Assembly (NCBI GenBank): GCA_041660405.1
Contig: JBAZWL010000006.1
Span: forward strand, 62,001 to 126,000
DNA: 64,000 bases
Origin: Taibaiella sp041660405
GTDB taxonomy: Bacteria; Bacteroidota; Bacteroidia; Chitinophagales; Chitinophagaceae
Direction of reading: 5' to 3'
The stretch's first letter is position 1. The number at the start of each line of letters is the position of its first letter. The notes under the pieces were generated by a model. The model saw only the letters and a list, made by a program, of their open reading frames with translations. It was not told the DNA's origin and searched no databases. The position numbers and the translations under genes were made by a program. Shown here in pieces: positions 55,285-63,826 of the stretch.

Positions 55285-55872
55285 TCATTGAAAATGTTCG
55301 CCGATCAGCCGAATTTTTTGCAGCCATTTATTCCGCCGTCCCGGAGTTGATTTTCTTATGAAACCGAAAGTTGAAAACCGGATAGGCTTAAATCCGACGT
55401 ATCCAAATACGATGTGTTTTAAAATCTGGTATTGCGATGCTCGGTAGATAAGATAGAACCACCATTTTGGCGTATCCATGGTTACTAAAAGCCTAAGGCT
55501 TTTTCCTTTCAAAAGTTTTTCCGGAAATATTTTCCCAGACTGATGCTTAAATGCAAATCCTGGTAGCAATATCCTGTCAATAAACCCCTTGGTAACTGCA
55601 GGCATAAATCCCCACCAGTTTGGGTAAGCCATTACAATATGATCCGCCCATAGTATTAGTTCCTGAGCAGTCAACAGATCGTCTTCCAGTTGCATGGTTT
55701 CTCCTGTCTTATATCCATCCTGAAGATTTACATCGAAAGCAAGTTTTGAGACATAAATGGTTTTACATATAGCGCCTGTGCTTTCTGCTCCGGATCTGTA
55801 AGCGTCCAGCAGTGCATTGCAGAAGGATTTTTCAGAGGGATGACCCATTATAAGCAAAATGTTCTTTTCCAT
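55285..55872 (-). CDS. NAD(P)H-dependent quinone oxidoreductase (flavodoxin fold)
   Basis: A 195-aa FMN/FAD enzyme. MEKNILLIMGHPSEKSFCNAL is the phosphate-binding N-terminus, and YPNWWGFMPAVTKGFIDRIL is the NQO/MdaB/KefF signature. It reduces quinones by two electrons. The upstream in-frame start at 55935 adds 21 non-conserved residues and was rejected. Confidence 0.88.
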   Translation of the reverse strand: MEKNILLIMGHPSEKSFCNALLDAYRSGAESTGAICKTIYVSKLAFDVNLQDGYKTGETMQLEDDLLTAQELILWADHIVMAYPNWWGFMPAVTKGFIDRILLPGFAFKHQSGKIFPEKLLKGKSLRLLVTMDTPKWWFYLIYRASQYQILKHIVFGYVGFKPIRFSTFGFIRKSTPGRRNKWLQKIRLIGEHFQ

Positions 55873-56292
55873 GTTCTGACCTGTTTGTTTTTTATAATGC
55901 AAAGCTGCGAAGTAATTGAAGGGCGTACCTGACACAAATGCGTCAAAAAATAAATGTGCTTTAGTATTCGGTTTTTAGATTTCCATCCTGCCGTTAATTA
56001 TTCTTATCGCATGTTGTGAACTGATGAATTTGACAACACAAAATTCTATTAGCAGGCTACGAATGAGAAGGGCATTAGTCACTATCACCGTGTGATAAAC
56101 GTCACTAATTTTTAAAAATAAAAGTGTGTGAGGTGCATGCATAGCATGGCATCCCGTCTATCGGGACAAGGAATTTTAAAGATTGCACTATGGTTAGTTT
56201 GGCCGCTTGTGTTGGAAGATATTTCCGTTCTGTGTTCTAAATGAACATACAGCCGGGATGCCCAAACGCAGTGAGGAACGACACTTTAATCG
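55873..56292. other. Intergenic region between quinone reductase and Crp gene
   Basis: Contains the inverted repeat TATCAC-CGT-GTGATA (56083-56097), a possible Crp-type site, and the pair GGCATCCCG (about 56149) / CGGGATGCC (about 56254). No gene was seen. Confidence 0.5.
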
Positions 56293-56859
56293 TTAGCAGT
56301 TCAGATATATCCTGCTTAATGTTTCTCTGCATACACCCAGGTATGATGCAATAATTTTTTTAGGGATTCGCTGCATGAGTCCGGGATGTGACTTTACAAA
56401 TTCATCATATCGCTGACGCGCAGTATTCAACAGCAGCACTTTCACCCGTTCTTCCAATGCAACATAATCTTTGGTCAGTCTCACTTTGAAAAACTGTTCC
56501 ATTTTATGGAGTTCGGTTGAGAGTTGCTCTCTTCCATAAAGCGTGAGACATAGTACCTGGCCACCTTCAATGCATTCAATGAACATGGTTGCGCGATCAC
56601 GATTAAAGAATGCTTTATAATCCGACATCCAGCAGTTCTCCTGTGCGAACTTCACAATATGTTCTTTACCATCATCATCAAGATAATATATCCTGTAGAT
56701 GCCAGACAGCACCATATATTCATATTGCACATCGTCACCTTCATGCACGAGGAATTGAGATCTGCGCACTTTTTTCAACAAGAAAAAAGAATTGATGAAT
56801 TCGATTTCTGCATCGTTTACCTGAGTAACTTCTTCTATGTTCTTGCGTAACCTTTCCAT
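56293..56859 (-). CDS. Crp/Fnr family transcriptional regulator
   Basis: A 188-aa regulator. The cyclic-nucleotide-binding-like domain (SQFLVHEGDDVQYEYMVLSGIYR) is followed by a helix-turn-helix (PKKIIASYLGVCRETLSRIY). The start at 56859 was preferred because the upstream start at 56964 lies inside the palindromic operator region. It is probably autoregulated and a candidate controller of the redox operon to its left. Confidence 0.87.
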   Translation of the reverse strand: MERLRKNIEEVTQVNDAEIEFINSFFLLKKVRRSQFLVHEGDDVQYEYMVLSGIYRIYYLDDDGKEHIVKFAQENCWMSDYKAFFNRDRATMFIECIEGGQVLCLTLYGREQLSTELHKMEQFFKVRLTKDYVALEERVKVLLLNTARQRYDEFVKSHPGLMQRIPKKIIASYLGVCRETLSRIYLNC

Positions 56860-56956
56860 AGCATTTTGTTTAAACAATCTTTCTCTTGAATAAGGTTGAG
56901 ATAGTTCAATTGCCGTTACAATGTCGATAATAATATACTTCATAAAGAAAAACCAC

Positions 56957-56992
56957 TCTCTCATTTTAATAAAAATGAGAGAATTCTCTCAT
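56957..56992. promoter_or_regulatory. Overlapping palindromic operator between crp-type and histidine kinase genes
   Basis: TCTCTCATTTT, AATA, AAAATGAGAGA (56957-56982) overlaps ATGAGAGAA|TTCTCTCAT (56975-56992). Three half-sites of (T)CTCTCAT alternate in direction. It lies in the divergent promoter. Confidence 0.75.
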
Positions 56993-57025
56993 GAATTTTA
57001 TTATTTTAATTGCAAACTTTGAAAT

Positions 57026-59017
57026 ATGAAAAAGTTTGTGCCCGGTAACCTCAGGTTTGCCAAGCGAATGATACTCCATATCCAACTTTTCCTGCTGGCC
57101 GTCCTGCCGGCCTTTAGCGCCGCCGGACAGTTAAATTCGAACGGACAGGATGACCCTGTTTTTACGCGCGATACAATCCAGATGCGCAAATATTCAATCG
57201 CAGCAGGGAGTAGATCTATTTCGCCTGACAGTGCCATTGCACTGCTTAACAAGGCTGCTTTTCTAGCTAAGAAACACAAACTAAGAAAGCAAATGGTGAA
57301 TGCCTGGAGGGCTATGGGCTGGAGGAAAATCCAACAGGGAGATGTGGTTGGTTGCCAGCGTTACCTTGATTCTGCTTTTGCACTCAATGAACAATTGAAA
57401 GATGCAGAATTAACCTGTGAACTGAATGATCTTGCTGCATTGGCCTATTTACGTACTTCTGAATATGCGAAAGCGGCAACTTGCTATTTTCGTGCTGTTC
57501 AGGCAGTGGAGGAGAACAAAATAGAGAAGGAGAGTGCGGTAGCAAAATTGTACAGTAACCTGGGTAGTTTTATGCTTTACCTGAAAGAAGACAGCTTGGC
57601 GACAAAGTATCTCCTGCGTGCCAGGCAGCATCTCATCAGAGTGCGCCCGGTAGATTCAGGAATGCTTATCAACATCCATGTCTTACTTGGTAATGCCCAG
57701 CTCACACATGACACTATCGCTGCCATAGGTTATTTTAGAGAGGCCTACAAAATGGCAGAAAAGTTCAATGACATTTCGTTAATCCGTATGGCAGTGGCAA
57801 ATTTATCTTTAAGCTATATTAATATCCGCCAGTATGACACTGCAGCATATTTTCTGAATCTTGCGAGAACTGCTACTCCCCCAGGTGAGTCGCAGGTAGA
57901 AATAGAAGTAATGGCGGGGCAACTCGCCTATTACAGGAAGAAATATACAATTGCAGAAAGGCATCTGCTTTATGCGCAGAAATTGATTCATGACGAAGAC
58001 GATGAACTTGCGGAAGTGATTTATGAAACATTGTCGGATATATATGCAGCGCGCGGCGAATATCAAAAGGCCTATACATGCCATAAAAAGTTCATGGAAC
58101 AGTATTTTAAACATAAAGGCGATGTCAAGAAGACAATAACAGGCTTTATGCTTAACCTCCAGACCGTGGAGCATGAGAAGACGATCTTGCGGAAGCAAGC
58201 AGAAATATCCTCCGGGGAGGCTGCTATAAAAAGGCAGCGATCCTGGATTGCTGCCATGTGCCTGGTTTCTGTTTTGCTATGTGTTATACTGATCATGGCC
58301 TACCGTAATTACCGTAACAAGAAGTCGCTGTTGAGCGAGCAAATGCGCACTTTGCTGCAGGATAAGGAAATAGAACGATTAACAGCGGAAGCAGAAGGGG
58401 CGGACAACGAACGATCGAGAATAGCCTATGATATCCATGATGGCGTATTGGTCAGGCTGGCTAATGTGAAAATGAATCTTACAGGCCTGCATAGCCTTGA
58501 CGGAGATAGCCATTATCAGGATCTCGTCGGACAGTTGGATATGGCTACAAGGGAGCTGCGTAATACAGCGCACAACCTGATGCCTGAGATCTTACTCGAA
58601 GAAGGATTGGAACAGGCGATCTTCTATTTTTGTAAAGCGACGGAGCATGCTTCCGGCCTGAATATAAAGTTTCAACTTGTGGGAACAGCGATCCCCAGAT
58701 TGCAGCCAGTAGTAGAAACCAGCATTTACAGAATCGTTCAGGGCCTGGTACAGAACGCCATCCAGCATGCTAAGGCAAGCGAGTGTCTCGTTCAATTTCA
58801 GTATGCCGACTATCTATGCTCGATTACCGTCGAAGACGACGGACAGGGTATTGACAATGTCTTACAGGAAGAAGGCTATGGTTTTAAAAGTATCCGTAAC
58901 AGGATTAAAATTCTTATGGGTACATTTGATATAGAAAGCGTGAAAGGCCAGGGTACAACGGTATACCTTGAGTTCGATGTACGCCCGTTTATACTTCATC
59001 AGGGGAGCAATCAATGA
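57026..59017 (+). CDS. TPR-containing sensor histidine kinase (NarL-type)
   Basis: A 663-aa protein. After a signal-like helix (LFLLAVLPAFSAAG), residues about 50-380 are TPR repeats in the periplasm, followed by one helix (SWIAAMCLVSVLLCVILIMAY, about 413-433), a HisKA_3 domain with H471 (RIAYDIHDGVLVRLAN) and an HATPase_c domain (QNAIQHAKASECLVQF, VEDDGQGIDN). The following gene is its response regulator. Input is likely a protein-protein interaction. Confidence 0.9.
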   Translation: MKKFVPGNLRFAKRMILHIQLFLLAVLPAFSAAGQLNSNGQDDPVFTRDTIQMRKYSIAAGSRSISPDSAIALLNKAAFLAKKHKLRKQMVNAWRAMGWRKIQQGDVVGCQRYLDSAFALNEQLKDAELTCELNDLAALAYLRTSEYAKAATCYFRAVQAVEENKIEKESAVAKLYSNLGSFMLYLKEDSLATKYLLRARQHLIRVRPVDSGMLINIHVLLGNAQLTHDTIAAIGYFREAYKMAEKFNDISLIRMAVANLSLSYINIRQYDTAAYFLNLARTATPPGESQVEIEVMAGQLAYYRKKYTIAERHLLYAQKLIHDEDDELAEVIYETLSDIYAARGEYQKAYTCHKKFMEQYFKHKGDVKKTITGFMLNLQTVEHEKTILRKQAEISSGEAAIKRQRSWIAAMCLVSVLLCVILIMAYRNYRNKKSLLSEQMRTLLQDKEIERLTAEAEGADNERSRIAYDIHDGVLVRLANVKMNLTGLHSLDGDSHYQDLVGQLDMATRELRNTAHNLMPEILLEEGLEQAIFYFCKATEHASGLNIKFQLVGTAIPRLQPVVETSIYRIVQGLVQNAIQHAKASECLVQFQYADYLCSITVEDDGQGIDNVLQEEGYGFKSIRNRIKILMGTFDIESVKGQGTTVYLEFDVRPFILHQGSNQ

Positions 59018-59083
59018 TTAACTATATACCCGTCAATTGTATGGAAAAGTCTCTGAATTAGTAATGCTAAATACGTGTATACA

Positions 59084-59725
59084 ATGCCAATTCTCGTATC
59101 CATAGTAGATGATCACCCACTTGCCACCAGCGGTATCCGGAGCATGCTGGAAGGATACGCGGGTATCTATGTACAGGAAGCGTATCACTCCGCATCTGCT
59201 CTCATAGAGGGGTTGAGCAGTTTTCTGCCCGATGTGCTTTTGCTGGATATACTGATGCCAGGGCAATCCGGCAAAGTACTGGCCCCAGTGATAAAAGAAT
59301 TGTATCCTTCTGTGAAGATAGTGGTGCTTACCAGTCTGGATGCTCCTGCTATGGTGTCAAGCATGATGCGAAGAGGTTGTTCGGGCTATCTTTTAAAAGA
59401 TACCAACCGGGAAAATCTGATAGCTGCGATTGAGACTGTACATAGCGGAAAGGAATTTATAGATCCGTCACTGAAGGAGAAGATACTGACAAGCGTTATA
59501 CATCCGGGCCAGGAGAAAGACATGGTGGTGCAGGAAATCACCAAGAGGGAACTACAGATACTGAAGCTGCTTGCAGAGGAACATACTACCCGCGAAATTT
59601 CTGAGCAGTTATTTATCAGTTTTCGTACCGTGGAAAATCATAGATATAGTTTGCTTCAAAAGCTTGATGTAAAAAATACTGTGGGCCTGGTCAAAGTTGC
59701 ACTAAAACTCGGATTGATTAAATAG
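59084..59725 (+). CDS. LuxR/NarL-family response regulator
   Basis: A 213-aa protein: receiver domain with D9/D10 in SIVDDHPLA, phospho-acceptor D55 in LLLDILMPG, conserved Lys in YLLKD, and a C-terminal GerE helix-turn-helix (TKRELQILKLLAEEHTTREI). It pairs with the kinase directly upstream (66-nt gap). The ATG at 59084 gives a normal N-terminus; a GTG three codons upstream is possible. Confidence 0.92.
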   Translation: MPILVSIVDDHPLATSGIRSMLEGYAGIYVQEAYHSASALIEGLSSFLPDVLLLDILMPGQSGKVLAPVIKELYPSVKIVVLTSLDAPAMVSSMMRRGCSGYLLKDTNRENLIAAIETVHSGKEFIDPSLKEKILTSVIHPGQEKDMVVQEITKRELQILKLLAEEHTTREISEQLFISFRTVENHRYSLLQKLDVKNTVGLVKVALKLGLIK

Positions 59726-59739
59726 GCTTCTGGTTGCGA

Positions 59740-60330
59740 CTACCGATGAGCGAGCCTTTGACGGATACGGGTGAGTGTCTGTCGTTCGATACCGAGAAAA
59801 CTGCAAAGGTGTGACAAGGAGACTCTGTTGAATAAAGTAGGATGGTGCCCCATAAAATCAAGGTAGCGTTCTTCTGCGGTTTGAAAGATAAAGCTTTCTA
59901 TTCTGGCCTGTTGCCGCTTTAAAATTTCTTCTGCAACAAGGCGACCATACCTTTCGAAACCAGTCGACTGCTGGTATACCCATTGCATATCTTCGTATGA
60001 AAGGCAGGCCATAATAGTTGGCTCCAAACACTGAATGGTATAGTTGCTGGGGTTACGGGTAAGAAACGAATGATAATGCGTAGCGTAGTCTCCTTCTGAA
60101 TAAAAACCAACTGTTGTCTCGATACCGGTGAAATCAATGTAAGAGGAACGGACTAATCCTTGCACAATAAAGCCCATGTTTTTTTGAACCTTACCTGCCT
60201 GGATAAAAAACTCTTTCTTTTTGAGCTCCTGAAAAGTAAGCTTCATGGCAAATAAAGAAAGCTCATGATCGGTCAGCTTAGGACAAAAGGTCCTCAGAGA
60301 TGCAAGGTATATTTCTGTAGCTTCCTCCAT
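59740..60330 (-). CDS. Crp/Fnr family transcriptional regulator
   Basis: A 196-aa regulator with the cNMP-like fold (FFIQAGKVQKNMGFIVQGLVR) and a C-terminal helix-turn-helix (VSLSHLCSFLGIERQTLTRIRQRL). It is convergent with the response regulator, 14 nt apart. It is the second of three Crp-type regulators in this region. Confidence 0.87.
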   Translation of the reverse strand: MEEATEIYLASLRTFCPKLTDHELSLFAMKLTFQELKKKEFFIQAGKVQKNMGFIVQGLVRSSYIDFTGIETTVGFYSEGDYATHYHSFLTRNPSNYTIQCLEPTIMACLSYEDMQWVYQQSTGFERYGRLVAEEILKRQQARIESFIFQTAEERYLDFMGHHPTLFNRVSLSHLCSFLGIERQTLTRIRQRLAHR

Positions 60331-60432
60331 GATCAGTTAGTTGTTTGCATGTAATTTAGAGAATCTATAGGAGTATTAAAAAAGCAAATCGTCAGTTACA
60401 GGCCGTTCAAATCTGTGTATTAGGACTAGTCA

Positions 60433-60632
60433 CAGTATCAAACGTTCAAAGACGCTCAAAATTAAGTACCGTATTCGGCGCGTTTTTACCCCTTTAAAAA
60501 AGACGCACTTTCGCTAAGCCGTTTTCTCATAATTATCCCATCCGTTCATCTGGCATGATAACTTTATGATACAAAAAATATATTGTTATGCTGGAAAATA
60601 GCTTTGGCCTGCTTTTCTTTTTGAAACAGCCT
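60433..60632 (+). repeat. Direct repeat 2 (integrase upstream region plus first codons)
   Basis: About 200 bp, similar to 49877-50091, same orientation. It ends at the same AAACAGCCT. About 35 bp further left (60396) is GTTACAGGCCGTTCAAATC, which vaguely resembles the 3' part of tRNA-Ser. Confidence 0.88.
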
Positions 60633-60656
60633 AAAAACCATAAAAACAAGTTATGG
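60588..60656 (+). pseudogene. Tyrosine integrase 5' remnant (right copy)
   Basis: ATG at 60588 encodes MLENSFGLLFFLKQPKNHK, as in Bacteroidota integrases (usually MLEKSFGLLFFLK-PKN). The frame then runs into the end of the YceI gene and has no integrase sequence. It is the best-preserved of the two remnants by two or three codons. Confidence 0.75.
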
Positions 60657-60663
60657 TACGTTT

Positions 60664-61230
60664 TTATGCGAATTCATCGGCCTTTATATGGACTTCATTG
60701 CTAAGCATCGGGGCTGGAAACTTAGTGCCGACATCAAAGTCAGTGCGTTTGATTATACCGGTAATTTGAAAACCGGCAGTTTGTTTTTTACTCATTGGAT
60801 TTTCAGTCGAGCCTCTATAGAACAAGTCTAATACAATGGGCTTTGTAATACCGTGCATCGTTAGCGCACCGCTCAGTTTATATTTATTTTTACCGATGCT
60901 TTTTATCGAAGTGCTTTTAAATGTCAGCGTCGGGTACTGGTCCACGTCAAAAAAATCAGCGGTTTTCAGATGGTTATTTCTCGCCTCAACCCTTGTATCA
61001 ATGGAACTTGTTTTAGCACTCATTTCGAAGGAGGCATCACTAAAATCATTTTTTGCTGATCTGACCGTTACCGTAAAATCATTGAAGGTGCCTGACACGT
61101 CAGCAATGCCAAGGTGAGAAACAGTAAAACCCAGTTGCGAGTGGGGTGAATCGTTTTTCCAGATACCATCAACACCTTTGAATGCTGTAAGGGCAATAAA
61201 TGCCATTACGATAAAAACTATTTTTTTCAT
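60664..61230 (-). CDS. YceI family secreted protein
   Basis: A 188-aa lipocalin-like protein. The start at 61230 gives MKKIVFIVMAFIALTAFKG, a signal peptide; the upstream in-frame start at 61323 overlaps pirin and has none. SQLGFTVSHLGIADVSGTF, HLKTADFFDVDQYPTLTFKS and HGITKPIVLDLFY are YceI hallmarks. The family binds polyisoprenoids and similar lipids in the periplasm. Confidence 0.92.
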   Translation of the reverse strand: MKKIVFIVMAFIALTAFKGVDGIWKNDSPHSQLGFTVSHLGIADVSGTFNDFTVTVRSAKNDFSDASFEMSAKTSSIDTRVEARNNHLKTADFFDVDQYPTLTFKSTSIKSIGKNKYKLSGALTMHGITKPIVLDLFYRGSTENPMSKKQTAGFQITGIIKRTDFDVGTKFPAPMLSNEVHIKADEFA

Positions 61231-61270
61231 AATCCTATTTGGTTTTAAAATATTGTGTTTAAAAATTATT

Positions 61271-62008
61271 TTATCCTTTGAATTGATTACCGCTGAACAT
61301 GCCGGTAGTGCTATAACTGGCACCTTCTTTAATTTGGAATAGTACCAGATCGCTTTCCGATTGAGCTGTGATCTCTACAGGCTCATCATTGAATATGATA
61401 CAATCGCCTTTGTCCAACGTGTAGCCATCTAAGGTTACTGTTCCATTAAAGCAGTACAGCAGATGGATAGATTTTCCGGCAGGAGATAAGGGTACCTGCA
61501 AAGCGTTGCCCTCGCTTAAGCGGGCATCAAAAATGTTGGTCTCCACCCTTAATTGCAACGGTGCTGCTTCGTTATTGCCGGCCACCAGGCGCCATTGGTT
61601 TTCACTATATTTTTCATCAAACTTATGGAACTGTATTATCGGCTCCAGGCCGTTTTCAAAGGGGCGCATAAATATCTGCAACATTTCTACATCTTCTATA
61701 GCGCTTTCTTCATGTTGTACGCCACTGCCGGCATTCATCATCATCAAGGTCGATGAGTCAAGAACTTTGCGCACACCGGTACTATCCTTGTGTTCCTGTT
61801 TGCCGCTTCGCATATAGGAAAGAATTTCATCGTCCCGATGCGGATGCATCGGAACGATACCCGGCGGCTTAAAGCTGGCATGATCAATCCTGCCAATCGT
61901 GAGGAAGCCCGTATCTTTCAATCCCAATGCTTTACCCGGGAAGAGGATTTCAATATGGAACACATCATTTCCGTATGGCCGTTTTTTTAAGGCCTTAATA
62001 ATTTCCAT
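61271..62008 (-). CDS. Pirin family protein
   Basis: A 245-aa bicupin. PMHPHRDDEILSYMRSG and GVQHEESA carry the metal ligands of the N-terminal cupin. The C-terminal half is degenerate (VTLDGYTLDKGDCIIFNDE). Pirins include quercetinase-like dioxygenases and redox-sensing regulators. It is between YceI and a broken SDR. Confidence 0.9.
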   Translation of the reverse strand: MEIIKALKKRPYGNDVFHIEILFPGKALGLKDTGFLTIGRIDHASFKPPGIVPMHPHRDDEILSYMRSGKQEHKDSTGVRKVLDSSTLMMMNAGSGVQHEESAIEDVEMLQIFMRPFENGLEPIIQFHKFDEKYSENQWRLVAGNNEAAPLQLRVETNIFDARLSEGNALQVPLSPAGKSIHLLYCFNGTVTLDGYTLDKGDCIIFNDEPVEITAQSESDLVLFQIKEGASYSTTGMFSGNQFKG

Positions 62009-62019
62009 GTTATTTCTAT

Positions 62020-62222
62020 TTATTGAGCCTTCCGGCTATTTGTTTCGGACAAATTTGCAGAAAAGAACTTTCGTCCTTCAGCTTCAACAAGGACCTTAGT
62101 TGCCGTTGCCGCAACAACATCGGCAACGGCAATATCAAAACCATCAGCAGCAAGCCGTTGTGCATATGCCTGCCAATACCATTAGCAGCACCTGTAACGA
62201 CTGCAATACCTTTGTGTTTCAT
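62020..62222 (-). pseudogene. Short-chain dehydrogenase/reductase fragment (frameshifted and truncated)
   Basis: The start MKHKGIAVVTGAANGIG is an SDR cofactor motif. One missing base after GIG (in GGCAGGCATATG) shifts the frame. Adding one G gives AYAQRLAADGFDIAVADVVA, a proper SDR continuation. This frame ends at TAA 62020-62022 after about 68 aa, where about 250 are expected. The open frame without correction (to 62016) gives nonsense. Confidence 0.8.
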
Positions 62223-62309
62223 AGGTTTCTAATTTTTTTAGTAATATTTGAGATGGGCTGTGTGTATTTTGCCTGTCTCTGTTTTTTCGTCACTTTAAGG
62301 AGATCAGGC

Positions 62310-62885
62310 TTATTGGTAATTGAGGATGCCCATTAACTTCTGACCATTCGGGCTTGTCCAGTCTATGGCCAGCTCGGAAATGATTTGATCTACTGTGGTT
62401 ATAACTGCACCAGCCTGTCTCATCCTTTCCAATGCCAATTGATCGCCGAACTTTGTATAAGAAGCAGAAGCATCAGCTGATACTTGTACATCGTAACCTT
62501 CATCGAGCATTTGAAGCACAGGGAAAGTGATACAGATTTCTGTTGTTACACCAGCAACAAAAAGTTTTTTGCGGCCTAACGCCTTTACAGCTTTATTGAA
62601 GCCATCGTGGTGCATAGCATTTACGATGCCAGGGCGTTTAATACGCGCAGCAAAGGCTTCCGGTAAAATTTCTTCCAGTTCGGGAATCAGTGGCCCTTGG
62701 ACATTTTCTTCCATACTTGCAGTCAAAACTACAGGCAGGTTAAGCGCTCTTGCAATTTTGGCGAGCTTAATCGCATTTTGTTTTACGAGGTTAATGTCGT
62801 GTGAGTGAGTCCAGGCCATAGTTCCAACCTGGTGGTCAATAAGCAGCATGGCTGCATTTTCGGGTGTGAACGCATTTTTGTGCAT
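62310..62885 (-). CDS. Isochorismatase-family hydrolase (YcaC-like)
   Basis: A 191-aa cysteine hydrolase. The triad is D17 (LLIDHQ), K83 (ARIKRPG) and C118 (GVTTEICITF); the cis-peptide GVTTE is present. The order and length match YcaC-type proteins of unknown substrate. It is preceded by a perfect inverted repeat. Confidence 0.9.
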   Translation of the reverse strand: MHKNAFTPENAAMLLIDHQVGTMAWTHSHDINLVKQNAIKLAKIARALNLPVVLTASMEENVQGPLIPELEEILPEAFAARIKRPGIVNAMHHDGFNKAVKALGRKKLFVAGVTTEICITFPVLQMLDEGYDVQVSADASASYTKFGDQLALERMRQAGAVITTVDQIISELAIDWTSPNGQKLMGILNYQ

Positions 62886-62917
62886 TGTTCGATTTTTTTT
62901 TAATTGTTATCAAATAT

Positions 62918-62961
62918 TTTTACATCATCAATTTGTTTATCGCTGAATTGATGATGTAAAA
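62918..62961. promoter_or_regulatory. 16-bp perfect inverted repeat upstream of isochorismatase gene
   Basis: TTTTACATCATCAATT and its exact inverse are separated by 12 nt. It lies 33 bases before the isochorismatase ATG and 93 past the stop of the Crp gene. It can be an operator or a terminator. Confidence 0.6.
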
Positions 62962-63053
62962 TTGCCCCAATTACAGGGGCCAGACGATGATAAATAGTAA
63001 AAAAATCTGTTGATAAATATCAACTGGCACAAGAAGGCTAATGCAAGACGAAA

Positions 63054-63638
63054 TTATTTTTGCGTGGACTGTTTACGGACCCGGCTTAAGGTTTCTTTGG
63101 CAATCCCAAGATAGGAGGCGATCATGTGTTGTGGAAAGCGGTCTAAAAATTCAGGATGATTGCTCACAAAATCTGTGTAACGCTTTTCTGCCGGAAGACT
63201 AATCGAATTGGTTATTCGTTTTTGTGTGGCAATATTGTTGCGGTCATCCATGACGCGGATCATTTCATTAAAAGGTGGACACTGGTGTGCCAGCTTTAAG
63301 GTTTCCTCTCTTGATATCAGCAATAATTCGGAGTCTTCCCAGGCGTCAATACAATAGGCGGAGGGAGCAAGATTCACCCAGCTTTCGCGATCGCCAACCC
63401 ACCAGTTTTCAATGGCAAGATGCACGATATGCTCCTGGCCTTTATCGTTTACAATGTATTGTCTCATGGCACCTTTTACAACAAAGGCAAAATGGGTACA
63501 TACATCGCCTTGCTGCAAATGGTATTGCCTCTTTTTAATGTTCTTTAAGGTAAACACACTCCTGATTAACTCAAACTCGCTTTTTGACAACGGTGTAGAG
63601 ATATAGGAATTGATGTAGTTATGAAGTGTCTCAAACAT
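63054..63638 (-). CDS. Crp/Fnr family transcriptional regulator
   Basis: A 194-aa regulator beginning MFETLHNYINSYISTPLSK, as in relatives; an upstream in-frame start at 63737 adds 33 residues without similarity. QYHLQQGDVCTHFAFVVKGAMR is the sensor core and PQHMIASYLGIAKETLSRVRK the helix-turn-helix. It may control the isochorismatase gene next to it. Confidence 0.87.
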   Translation of the reverse strand: MFETLHNYINSYISTPLSKSEFELIRSVFTLKNIKKRQYHLQQGDVCTHFAFVVKGAMRQYIVNDKGQEHIVHLAIENWWVGDRESWVNLAPSAYCIDAWEDSELLLISREETLKLAHQCPPFNEMIRVMDDRNNIATQKRITNSISLPAEKRYTDFVSNHPEFLDRFPQHMIASYLGIAKETLSRVRKQSTQK

Positions 63639-63826
63639 TGCCGGTGAAAATTGTGAAGTTATATAACGCTTTGCTTCAGGGCGGTTCCTGACCTCAATAG
63701 TGCGCCAAGTATTGTTTTTAAGAATCCGAAAAATCAAGCAACGGATTAAGTCAACATAAGTGCAGCGGTTATTCTTTTTATTCTTGAGGAGTATAACGTA
63801 TGCCTTAATTTCAAATGGGCTTTTCG

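Noticed and set aside
60393..60415. Second tRNA-Ser 3' fragment (attR)
   Set aside because: GTTACAGGCCGTTCAAATC resembles the tRNA only with gaps; too weak to call.
62016..62222. A 68-aa intact small protein
   Set aside because: After GIG the frame is nonsense while the neighbouring frame continues as an SDR; it is a frameshifted fragment.
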